Shown here piece after piece: positions 46,696 to 54,624 of a stretch of DNA of 64,000 bases. Each line of letters opens with the position of its first letter. Positions within the stretch are counted from its first letter, which is position 1. The position numbers and the translations under genes were made by a program. The stretch is from Sphingobium trunci (GTDB lineage Bacteria; Pseudomonadota; Alphaproteobacteria; Sphingomonadales; Sphingomonadaceae): contig NZ_JAKUJY010000003.1 of assembly GCF_022664535.1 (NCBI RefSeq), positions 1 through 64,000 on the forward strand, given 5' to 3'. Under the pieces are notes generated by a model. It was not told where the DNA came from. It saw only the letters and a program-made list of their open reading frames with translations, and searched no databases.

Positions 46696-47870
46696 GCCGG
46701 TTTTCCTTCCCGCGGCAGGTCGAGGGCGCGTTCGGCGATGATGTTGCGCTGGATGTTGGAGGTGCCCCCGGCGATCGCCACCGAGCTCGACCGCATGACC
46801 CAGAAGACATCGTCCATATTTTCGCGCGATGTGCCCGGCGCCGGCATCAGCAGTCCTTCCTCGCCGATCATTTCCTGCGACAGCCGCGCGATCATCTGGC
46901 CGATATCGGTTCCCACCAGCTTGTTGCACAACGCCGCGGCACCGGGGTCCTGACCGACCGAATCCATGGAGACCTGCCGCATGACCGAATAGCGGTGCGC
47001 CATGGCATATCCCTCGATCTCCGCGATCCTCTGCTGGATGTCGGTGCATTCGATCAGTGGGCGCCCATCGCGGGTCCGGCGGCGCGCGACGTCCTTCAGT
47101 CGTTGCAGCAGCGCGTCGATGAAGGGGGGCGGGTTGACGGCGGCGCGTTCGAAGGACAGCGTGGTGCGCGACACCTGCCAGCCCTGGCCCCTTTCCCCGA
47201 CAATCCAGTCGGCAGGCGTCCGGACATTGTCGAGGAAGACCTCGTTGAATTCGCTCTCTCCCGTCATTTGCCGGAGCGGCCGGACAGTGACGCCCTCCGC
47301 ACGCATGTCGAGCAGAATGTAGGAAATGCCGCGATGCTTGGGCGCATCCGGTTCGGTGCGGACCAGGGCGAACATGAAATCCGCCTGAGCGGCGTTCGAT
47401 GTCCAGATCTTCTGCCCGTTGATGACCCAGGCGTCGCCGTCCAGTTCCGCTCGCGTGCGTATCGAGGCCAGATCGGACCCGGCGCCGGGTTCGCTATATC
47501 CCTGGCACCAGATCTCTTCGCCATGGAGTGCCGCGCGCAGGAATCGTTCCTTTTGCCAGTCCTGCCCCCAGGACAGGAGCGTCGGCGCAAGAAGCTTCGA
47601 TCCGCCGCTGTTGATCTCGCCGGGCGCGCCGGCCTTCGCCAGTTCCTCGCGGATGATCTGTTCCTTGAGCGCGTCGTCCGGCTGCTCGCCGCCGCCATAG
47701 CGGCGCGGATAGCGGCGGTAGAGATAGCCCCGCTGGGTCGCCAGCGTCCGGAATGCCCTCTCTTGGCGAAGGCGATCGCCGCCGGGCGTGCGCGGCCGCC
47801 AGGATTCCGCCAGAAACGCGGCGACCTCCTCGCGAAAGGCTTCATATTCGATGCCGAGGTTCAAATCCAA
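46692..47870 (-). CDS. Acyl-CoA dehydrogenase, long partner subunit
   Basis: This 392-residue acyl-CoA dehydrogenase has EIWCQGYSEPGAGSDLASIRT near residue 118, WVINGQKIWTSNAAQADFMFALVRT near 146 and the FAD-binding ending AIAGGTSNIQRNIIAERALDLPRE. At the position of the medium-chain enzyme catalytic Glu (IYEGT) it has IAGGT, so the base must lie elsewhere, as in isovaleryl and long-chain types, or come from the partner. It is translationally coupled to the shorter dehydrogenase and starts 19 bases after the CoA ligase stop. The pair would introduce a 2,3 double bond for the enoyl-CoA hydratase. Confidence 0.86.
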   Translation of the reverse strand: MDLNLGIEYEAFREEVAAFLAESWRPRTPGGDRLRQERAFRTLATQRGYLYRRYPRRYGGGEQPDDALKEQIIREELAKAGAPGEINSGGSKLLAPTLLSWGQDWQKERFLRAALHGEEIWCQGYSEPGAGSDLASIRTRAELDGDAWVINGQKIWTSNAAQADFMFALVRTEPDAPKHRGISYILLDMRAEGVTVRPLRQMTGESEFNEVFLDNVRTPADWIVGERGQGWQVSRTTLSFERAAVNPPPFIDALLQRLKDVARRRTRDGRPLIECTDIQQRIAEIEGYAMAHRYSVMRQVSMDSVGQDPGAAALCNKLVGTDIGQMIARLSQEMIGEEGLLMPAPGTSRENMDDVFWVMRSSSVAIAGGTSNIQRNIIAERALDLPREGKPA

Positions 47871-47889
47871 CGCCGCGTCTCCCGATATG

Positions 47890-49371
47890 TCATGACCCTA
47901 GGAACAGTGCCTTCACCGCCGGCATGCTGATCTTCATCGAAGGCGTCCTGGGCAGATCGTCCAGGATGCGGAACTCCACCGGCACGCTATAGGCCGTCAT
48001 CCGCGCGCGTACCCATGCGCCCAGTTCGTCCGCGCCGGGCGTGGGATGACCTTCGCGCACGATCAGCGCCGCCGCCGGCACCGCGCCGAGGCGCTCGTGC
48101 GGAATGCCGACGACGCTGGCTTCCAGGACGGCGGGGTGGGACTGGAGCACGCGCACCACCTCGTCGGGATGAACCTTAAACCCGCCCCGGACGATGGCGT
48201 TGTCCGCGCGTCCGACGATCCAGAGGAAATGGTCCTCATCAAGGATTGCCCGGTCGGTCGTGCGCGTCCACACCTCCCCGCCCAGCGCCGCCCCGCGCAG
48301 CTCCAGCAAGCCTTCGCGACCCGCCGGGAGCACGTCTCCCGTCTCCGGATCGACGATGCGGGCTTCCACATCCTTGTGCACGCGACCGACCGCTCCCCGC
48401 TTTTGCGCCCAATATTTCCGGAAGGTGCGCATCGACCAACTGGCGACGGCCCCGGCGAATTCGGTGGCTCCATAATTGGACAGGACGGGGAGATCATACC
48501 GTTGCAAGAAGGCCTCGACAGTATCCGCCGATACCGCCGCCGCCCCCGCGCTCAGGCTTTCGAGGCTGCTCAGATCCTCCGGCGCGACGTCGGCGTCGAG
48601 GATCATCCGCAGAGCGGGAGCGGGCACGGACGCCGATCGCGGACGATGACGGGCGATCAACTGGCGCCATTCCTCGACCGTGAACTTGTCGAGCAGGCAG
48701 ATCGGCCGACCCAGCATGATCGGACCCAGCAGGCCCCATATGCCGCCGATATGCACCATCGATCCGGTGACGATGCCGATCTCGTCGCGTTCCTCCGATG
48801 CTCCGCTTACCGAACCGATTACCTGCCGTTCCAGACTCGATCGTTTCAGTGGCACCCGCTTCGGCTTGCCGGTTGTGCCGGACGTGAGCATCAGGATCGC
48901 AATGCCGTCCAGCGTCGTTCCCGGCGCGACTGCGGTGTTCAGGGGCAGGTCGGCCATCACCGTCGCGCGCGGTTGCGCGGGTTCGCCCAAACACAGGCCG
49001 GCGGCACCGATCGCGGCGGCCGCTTGCCGCAGTTCGGGCCTTTCCCAGTCCTGCGCCGTCGCCAGGATGACCGCAGGTTTCTGCTCCCGCAGATCGTCGG
49101 ACAGCGCGCCGTCGGGCAGATGCCCATTGAAGGTCACGAGGCAACGCCCGCTGCCCAGGACTGCGAGTACAGCGCCCGCATGGGCGGGAGAATTGCGGAG
49201 CACGCAACCTATCGCTGCCCCCTTCGGCTGGCCGAGTTCGTCGAGGATGCGCTCGATCCGGGCGATGAAGCCGCCGAAATCGCCCCAGTCCAACCACTCG
49301 CCCCGATAGCCGATGGCGGGACGGCCGGGAAGTTGGGCCAGCACCTGGAGGCGGTCTTGCAGATGATTCAT
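47890..49371 (-). CDS. AMP-dependent acyl-CoA synthetase
   Basis: This 493-residue member of the ANL ligase family has the phosphate loop ILMLTSGTTGKPKRVPL near residue 168, LSNYGATEFAG near 306, and the hinge region LWIVGRADNAIVRGGFKVHPDEVVRVLQ near 397. The C-terminal catalytic Lys is in TPSMKISMPAVK near 480. It is distinct from the feruloyl-CoA-synthase-like enzyme at 43685-45505, so the cluster has two activating enzymes. It lies upstream of the paired dehydrogenases and is probably co-transcribed. Substrate unknown. Confidence 0.86.
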   Translation of the reverse strand: MNHLQDRLQVLAQLPGRPAIGYRGEWLDWGDFGGFIARIERILDELGQPKGAAIGCVLRNSPAHAGAVLAVLGSGRCLVTFNGHLPDGALSDDLREQKPAVILATAQDWERPELRQAAAAIGAAGLCLGEPAQPRATVMADLPLNTAVAPGTTLDGIAILMLTSGTTGKPKRVPLKRSSLERQVIGSVSGASEERDEIGIVTGSMVHIGGIWGLLGPIMLGRPICLLDKFTVEEWRQLIARHRPRSASVPAPALRMILDADVAPEDLSSLESLSAGAAAVSADTVEAFLQRYDLPVLSNYGATEFAGAVASWSMRTFRKYWAQKRGAVGRVHKDVEARIVDPETGDVLPAGREGLLELRGAALGGEVWTRTTDRAILDEDHFLWIVGRADNAIVRGGFKVHPDEVVRVLQSHPAVLEASVVGIPHERLGAVPAAALIVREGHPTPGADELGAWVRARMTAYSVPVEFRILDDLPRTPSMKISMPAVKALFLGS

Positions 49372-49461
49372 GACCCTGTTCGATCTTTCCCGATGTCGTC
49401 ACGCCCGTTGCGATGTACCTGCCCGGTCATGCCTGTCCTTTTCCTGTCGATGCCGCCCCTG

Positions 49462-50325
49462 TCAGTGGGGCCGCATCAATCCTTCCTGCATGGCTGTGGC
49501 CAGCAGATTGCCGGCGCGGTCATACAGGTGGCCGCCAGCCAGGCCGCGCCCGGACCCACCCCAGGGCGAATGCGTCGACCAGAACATCCAGTCGTCGACG
49601 GCCGGCGGACGATGGAGCCAAAGCGCGTGGTCCAGGCTGCCCGTGTCCATCGGGGTCACGGCATAATGGATTGCGTGCGGCCGCAGCGCCGTGAGCAGCA
49701 GGGGCATGTCGCTGATATAGGCCAGAAGACAGAACAGGATGCGCCGGTCCGCGGGAAGCGGACCCAGCGGCCTCACCCAATAATCCGCGACGGGGGGTTC
49801 GGGCTTCAACTGCGAAAAGCGCAGCGGCGTGACGGGACGCATCTCGATGGGAAGGTTCTGCATCGTCAAATGTCCCAGATCCAGCCCCAGCGCGGCCGCT
49901 TCGGCGCGCCTGACCTCGCCCTCGTCGATCAGCGTCTCGGGCGGGGGGGAGGAGCGTGGCGGCACCTGATGGACCGGGCCATCCTGTGCGATCTGGAAGG
50001 ACGCCGACAAGGTGAAGATAGTCCTGCCCTGCTGGGACGCCACCACGCGGCGCAGCGACATCGATCGGCCATCGCGGAGCGGCTCGACCTCGAATGTTAT
50101 CGGCTGCCGTGGATCTCCGGGCCGCAGGAACCAGGCATGAAGGGCATGGGGGTCGCGATCCAAATCGACGGTTTGCCCTGCGGCCGAGAGCGACTGCGCC
50201 AGCAGGCTGCCGCCGTAGAGCCTTGGCCATGTTTCCCTGGGTGTCCCGCCGATGAACCTGTCCGTGCCGTCCCGCTCGACCTGCATCAGGCGGATAAACT
50301 CTTCATATGCATAATTGGCTGTCAC
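49462..50325 (-). CDS. TesB-like acyl-CoA thioesterase II
   Basis: This 287-residue double-hotdog thioesterase is nearly the length of E. coli TesB (286). Shared features are RLYGGSLLAQSL near residue 38, the FLRPGDPRQPITFEVEPLRDGRSMSLRRV stretch near 66, TASF-like TLSASFQ near 103, YISDMPLLL near 196, SLDHALWLHRP near 220 and the ending MQEGLMR. The GTG at 50325 is chosen because it gives the family N-terminus; upstream open frame is unlike TesB. It could release CoA from blocked or excess intermediates. It lies 90 bases before the ligase gene on the same strand. Confidence 0.87.
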   Translation of the reverse strand: MTANYAYEEFIRLMQVERDGTDRFIGGTPRETWPRLYGGSLLAQSLSAAGQTVDLDRDPHALHAWFLRPGDPRQPITFEVEPLRDGRSMSLRRVVASQQGRTIFTLSASFQIAQDGPVHQVPPRSSPPPETLIDEGEVRRAEAAALGLDLGHLTMQNLPIEMRPVTPLRFSQLKPEPPVADYWVRPLGPLPADRRILFCLLAYISDMPLLLTALRPHAIHYAVTPMDTGSLDHALWLHRPPAVDDWMFWSTHSPWGGSGRGLAGGHLYDRAGNLLATAMQEGLMRPH

Positions 50326-50488
50326 TGACTGTCGATCCTCATCCCATGCCCCCGTGGTGCGGTCCGGCCCTTCGGCTCCCGCCCAGGGGTCGCTGCGATG
50401 AATATGGCATATGTCATGTCTTTCCAACTTCTGCCTGCCTCCTGCGATTTCCCGCGGGGCCTGGCGGCCGCCCCGCCCCGGGGTCCGA

Positions 50489-52915
50489 TCAATGTCCGAA
50501 GCGGAACGTCGCGGTGACGCCATAGGTCACGGGATCATTGCGCTGTGCCGACCCGACATTGAGCGGCGCGCTGAACAGCAGCCCGGTATTGTAGAAGCGC
50601 CGGTTGAGGATGTTTCGGCCGAACACGGCGAGTTCGAGACTATCGTCCATCAGCGATACTCCCGCTCGAGCATTGAGCTCTCCGCCGGCGGTGGCCGTCA
50701 AAGCCTTCTTGATTCCCTCCACGTCGGCGGCCGACTGGCCGGGCGTCACGATGGTGCGGAAATTGTTGAGCGGCGTACGTCCCCGCCACGCATAGTCCAC
50801 ATGGAGGGTGCCGCGGCCGAAGCCCAGCTCATGTTCATAGTCGGCGGCAAGGCTGAAATTATATTTGGTGACGAACTGGAACGCTTCATCCCTGCGGTCG
50901 CCGCTATCGTCGGCGAATTTGAGATATTTCGGCTGGACCATGGCGCCCGTCGCCGAAAGGGTGAAGCCGGAGAAGAGGCGCGCCGCCAGTTCCGCCTCGC
51001 CGCCCCAGAAGCGCGCCTTGCCAGCATTGCTGACGATCGCGGAGGTGGAGGTGACACCGTTGATGACGGTCGTCACCACCGTGGTGCGCTGGATATCGCT
51101 CACCTTGTTGTAGAAGGCGGCGATATTGAAGCGCAGGCGGTGATCGAGGAACTCTCCCTTGAAGCCCACTTCATGCTCGCGCGCGATTTCCGGCTGGAAG
51201 GGGACGAAGGCCGTTCCACCCAGGCCCGAGGCGCGCAGATTCTGTCCGCCCGAACGGAAACCCTTGCTGGTCTTGATATAGAGCAGCATGTCGGGCGTGA
51301 TCTGATAGTTGAGGCCGGCCGTATAGGACCAGCCCTTGAATTCGTCGCTGCGGTGGATCCGGCAGGTGCCGGGCTGCGATCCGACGATCAGGCATTGCAG
51401 CAGCGCGCCGGTGTCGTCGTCGACCGTGCGGTTGAACGACGTGATGCCCTTGTCGTCGATCGAATAGCGCAGGCCGCCGACCACGGAGAATCGGTCGTCG
51501 AGACGGAAGGTGCCCTGCGCGTAAAGCCCCATCGAGTTGGTCTTGATATCACCGAAATAGATGGTGCGCGGCAGGATGCCGCCCGAAGAGATGCGGGTCA
51601 GGACCGGCAGCGCGATGGATGTGGACTGATCCGTGCCACCTTCGTGGAATGCGAAGAGGCCGGTCGTGAAGTTCAGCCGGTCGTCGAACACCTGCCCGTT
51701 GACCTGGAATTCGCCGGAATAGCTTTCGAGCGATTGCTGGCCCTCCGTCCGGACGATGTTCACGGGCGAACCGTCGAGATCCAGGTTGGCGTCCGCCCTG
51801 ATCCGGCGATAACCGCCGATCAGCTTGACCGATCCAAAGAAGGTGTCGAGCGTCGCGGTCGCCATGTAGGTCTGCGCCTTTGCGAAACTGCGGGGATCCT
51901 CGTTCACGCCGGCGTGGTCGGTGGCGCGCGTATTCGCGATATATTGGCTGAAAATGCCGCCGCCGATGCCGATGAGCTGCCCCAGCCCCGCGGGGGTCGC
52001 CAACAGCGCGGCGTTCGCCGGATTGGCCTCCAGCGCCGCCTCGATATTGGCGGGTGAAGTCGGGGATGCATAGACGAGCTGGAACGGCCGGGTGATGGCG
52101 TTGGTGCGGAAATATTCGCCCGACAGCAACAAGGAGAGGGTTTCGGTCGGCTTGAGCAGCAGCTTCACGCGGCCGGCATAGCTGTTGCGCTCGCCAAGCT
52201 TGTGGCCGTTCACGTCGTTGGTGAAGAAACCGTCACGTTTGTTGACGGAGAAAGCGCCGCGGAGCGCTACCTTGTCCTCTACGAGCGGGAGGTTGAGGAT
52301 GGCGGTCCCGATGCGCTCGTTGAAGCGGCCATAGGTCGCGGACAGGGAACCCGACACGCCGTTGAAATCGGGATCGTTGGTCTGGAGCAGCAACGCGCCG
52401 CCCGTGGTGTTGCGGCCGAACAGCGTGCCTTGCGGCCCGCGCAGCACCTGGGCCGACTGGACGTCGAGCAGGTCGGCGTTGAGGCCGTAGGCACGCGCCC
52501 AGTAGAATCCGTCGACATAGGTGCCGACCGAAGGGTCCAGGGTCGCGAGCACGTCCGTCTGCACCTGACCGCGCACCGTGATGGCCAGCGCCGTGGGAGT
52601 CGCCGCCGCCGCCGCGAAGGAAATGCCGGGGCTGAGTCGCGCGATGTCGGGGACCCGCACCGCATTTTGCTGCTGTAATGCTTCGCCGGACTGGGCGGTC
52701 ACGGCAACGGGCACGCGCTGCTGATTTTCGGCAATGCGGCGTGCGACGACGACGATGTCCTGGAGGGTTTCATTGGTGACGGTCGCCGGGTTGGTGGCTT
52801 GGCCGGGCCGCACGGGACTAGGGGCTTCCTGTGCGTGCCCCGATGCACTCGCGCCAAGCGCAATGACCAGCGCGCTCCATGAAAAGCCACGAGCACCCTT
52901 GTTAACTGGCTTCAT
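50489..52915 (-). CDS. TonB-dependent receptor (different subfamily from the carbohydrate receptors)
   Basis: This 808-residue outer-membrane receptor has a signal peptide ending ASGHAQ near residue 29, DIVVVARRIAENQQRVPVAV near 53, and a plug with VLRGPQGTLFGRNTTGGALLL near 158. A barrel with YIKTSKGFRSGGQN follows, and the protein ends FRFGH. The plug motif is typical of sphingomonad receptors for siderophores, aromatic or steroid-like compounds and lacks the GKLPDPNV pattern of the sugar receptors in this window. As first gene of the minus-strand lipid/acid cluster, it may import the substrate. A candidate GntR operator lies 24 bases before the start. Confidence 0.92.
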   Translation of the reverse strand: MKPVNKGARGFSWSALVIALGASASGHAQEAPSPVRPGQATNPATVTNETLQDIVVVARRIAENQQRVPVAVTAQSGEALQQQNAVRVPDIARLSPGISFAAAAATPTALAITVRGQVQTDVLATLDPSVGTYVDGFYWARAYGLNADLLDVQSAQVLRGPQGTLFGRNTTGGALLLQTNDPDFNGVSGSLSATYGRFNERIGTAILNLPLVEDKVALRGAFSVNKRDGFFTNDVNGHKLGERNSYAGRVKLLLKPTETLSLLLSGEYFRTNAITRPFQLVYASPTSPANIEAALEANPANAALLATPAGLGQLIGIGGGIFSQYIANTRATDHAGVNEDPRSFAKAQTYMATATLDTFFGSVKLIGGYRRIRADANLDLDGSPVNIVRTEGQQSLESYSGEFQVNGQVFDDRLNFTTGLFAFHEGGTDQSTSIALPVLTRISSGGILPRTIYFGDIKTNSMGLYAQGTFRLDDRFSVVGGLRYSIDDKGITSFNRTVDDDTGALLQCLIVGSQPGTCRIHRSDEFKGWSYTAGLNYQITPDMLLYIKTSKGFRSGGQNLRASGLGGTAFVPFQPEIAREHEVGFKGEFLDHRLRFNIAAFYNKVSDIQRTTVVTTVINGVTSTSAIVSNAGKARFWGGEAELAARLFSGFTLSATGAMVQPKYLKFADDSGDRRDEAFQFVTKYNFSLAADYEHELGFGRGTLHVDYAWRGRTPLNNFRTIVTPGQSAADVEGIKKALTATAGGELNARAGVSLMDDSLELAVFGRNILNRRFYNTGLLFSAPLNVGSAQRNDPVTYGVTATFRFGH

Positions 52916-52938
52916 AACATCCCCTTCAATAATTATAT

Positions 52939-52954
52939 TTATTAAACTAATTAA
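52939..52954. promoter_or_regulatory. Candidate GntR operator before the TonB receptor
   Basis: TTATTAAACTAATTAA on the + strand is the complement of TTAATTAGTTTAATAA, differing at one base from the site at 42641. It lies 24 bases before the receptor start codon. Confidence 0.45.
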
Positions 52955-53004
52955 GGGAGGAATTCCAAGGGGTCAATATATTAAGCGGATTAAGAGGATT
53001 TATC

Positions 53005-53376
53005 GTGTCCAAGGCCCGAGCAAGCTGGCAACCCAGAGGGAGCAAGATCAATGATGTGCCCGTCCGATCTGATTCGCCCCCGGCACGAATAGAGGATTTG
53101 AGCGGCCCATATGGGCTGAAGGGACGAGCAGATGATTGGCTTGAACTATATTCCTGGAGTCACGGCGAAACTCGCGCGGACGACCAACGGATGTTGAGCA
53201 GGATCCTCCTCGTCAACCAGGCTGGTTGCGTTGGCGGGACGCGTCGAAAGGATCATGGTTCGTATAAGATGCTCTGCAATCGCTGGCGGCGATGGAACCA
53301 GACGCATTCGGATGAGGGCGTGGCTCTATGTCACTTTCTACCATGGTCCGCGCGATCAGTAGCGGTCCGGGGATAG
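53005..53376 (+). pseudogene. Decayed IS5-type transposase N-terminal fragment
   Basis: A 123-codon frame holds RADDQRMLSRILLV near residue 57 and SYKMLCNRWRRW near residue 86. They are spaced as in the DUF4096 N-terminal domain of IS5-group transposases (RADDRRVLSGILWVLRTG, then YGPYKTLYNRWRRW). The connecting WRDLPE region and everything after the RRW motif are degraded, and no DDE catalytic domain follows. No terminal inverted repeats were identified. It is best read as a relic of an insertion at the boundary between two gene clusters. Confidence 0.5.
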
Positions 53377-53407
53377 TCTGCTCGATGCGAAGGGATGTGT
53401 CGTCGCG

Positions 53408-54100
53408 TCAGAGCCGAAACCCTTGGGCGATGGCGTAGGTGCATGTTGCCGCGAAAAGCAGGCCGACCAGCGCTTTCCATGGCGACGCGCCCAGATGATC
53501 AGCCGTCTCCCCGGCACCTTTGGCGCGGCGGCCATGGATCATCGGGCCGATCAGATCGTGTCGCAAACCCAGCCGATAGAAGAGGATCGCGAACAGATGC
53601 AGTCCCACCAGCGCGAGCACGAGGTTGAGCAACAGGCCGTGCAGTTCCGCCGCCGCGCGCCCCTGATCGAAGCTGACATAATCGGCGAGCGGGCCGGATT
53701 CGATCCCGTCCACGTCCACCGCGAACAGGCCCGCAGTCACCATCGCCGTTAAGGTGGACAGCATCAGCAAAACGCTCCACCCGCCGACTGGATTATGTCC
53801 GGCAGCCGCCTTGTAGGGGCGTTGGCGGAGCGAACGGAGATAGGCTATTGCCGCACGCGGGCCCCGCACGAATTGGCTGAAACGTGCTGTTCGTCCGCCG
53901 AAAAACCCCCAATAGAGACGAAAGATCAGCAGGGTCAGTATGGCATAGCCCGACAGGCGGTGCCATTCCATCTCATGCTGTCTGCCGCTCCACCAGGAGA
54001 AGGCGAGCAGGCCTACCAGCAGCCAGTGGAACAGCCGGATATAGATATCCCATATCCGCATGTGTATCGGTTCGGTCGGGGCGGAAGCAAGGGTTGCCAT
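53408..54100 (-). CDS. Cytochrome b561-family di-heme membrane protein
   Basis: This 230-residue inner-membrane protein has about four hydrophobic helices and a histidine pattern for two b hemes: RLFHWLLVG near residue 22, EWHRLSGYAILTL near 45, AELHGLLLNLVL near 150 and LVGLHLFAILFYR near 165. It belongs to the cytochrome b/b6-type hydrogenase or eukaryotic-like b561 group that exchanges electrons between quinone and periplasmic c-type cytochromes. It follows the cytochrome c' gene by 11 bases and closes the five-gene operon, suggesting these two proteins are electron partners. Confidence 0.85.
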   Translation of the reverse strand: MATLASAPTEPIHMRIWDIYIRLFHWLLVGLLAFSWWSGRQHEMEWHRLSGYAILTLLIFRLYWGFFGGRTARFSQFVRGPRAAIAYLRSLRQRPYKAAAGHNPVGGWSVLLMLSTLTAMVTAGLFAVDVDGIESGPLADYVSFDQGRAAAELHGLLLNLVLALVGLHLFAILFYRLGLRHDLIGPMIHGRRAKGAGETADHLGASPWKALVGLLFAATCTYAIAQGFRL

Positions 54101-54111
54101 GCTTCAATCCG

Positions 54112-54597
54112 TCAATTGTCGGCGCGAAACTGGCGATGGCACGCGCCGCAAGTTGCGCCGGTTGCCTTTGCCTGCACGCGGATCGCGTCGACATCCCCGC
54201 TATTGACCACGTTCACCAGCTTGCCGGTTTCGGCGATCATGCGGGCCATCTGTCCGTCGAAGACGGTGCGCTGGGTCCAGATATCCGGCAATGCGTCGGT
54301 CCTGACCCCTGCCGCAGGGCCGCTGCCCGCGGGGAACAGGGCCGGTTGCGCACGGGCCGTCATAGTCAGTGTTTGGGCTGCGCTGGCCAACGCGGCTTTG
54401 GCAGGCGCGTCGGTCTTGAGCTGGTCATTCAGCGCCTTCATGGCCGCGCCCATCTTTTTGAAACCGGCCTGACGCGCCGCAATCGCGGCCTGGGGCGAGG
54501 GCGCTGCTGCCGGAGCCGCCATCAACGGACCGACGGCGGCCAGCGAGAGTGTCAGCAATGCGAGCTTCGAAATCCGGGTAGCGGGTGATATGGTCAT
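54112..54597 (-). CDS. Cytochrome c' (class II)
   Basis: This 161-residue periplasmic four-helix-bundle cytochrome has a signal peptide ending GPLMAAPAA near residue 30. A single C-terminal heme site CGACHRQFR near residue 150 is the placement typical of class II cytochromes. Helix stretches include AIAARQAGFKKMGAAMKALNDQLK. Family members bind NO or take part in electron transfer. It lies 27 bases after the ankyrin gene and 11 before the cytochrome b gene. Confidence 0.88.
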   Translation of the reverse strand: MTISPATRISKLALLTLSLAAVGPLMAAPAAAPSPQAAIAARQAGFKKMGAAMKALNDQLKTDAPAKAALASAAQTLTMTARAQPALFPAGSGPAAGVRTDALPDIWTQRTVFDGQMARMIAETGKLVNVVNSGDVDAIRVQAKATGATCGACHRQFRADN

Positions 54598-54624
54598 GCG
54601 ATATCCATCCTGGCAATGCTATTG

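Larger units (their letters stand above)
52916..53407. other. 492-base gap: receptor promoter and a transposase remnant
   Basis: The left 60 bases are AT-rich and hold the promoter and candidate operator of the minus-strand receptor gene. The middle (53173-53295) has a degraded transposase-like reading frame. The last 100 bases before the cytochrome b gene show nothing recognisable. Confidence 0.55.

Noticed and set aside
48046..50328. 760-codon open frame on the plus strand
   Set aside because: It runs antisense through the CoA synthetase and thioesterase genes, both of which have full motif sets; its translation is rich in Arg, His and Gln without domains.
50411..52057. 548-codon open frame on the plus strand
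   Set aside because: It is antisense to the barrel of the TonB receptor and has no signal peptide or recognisable domain.
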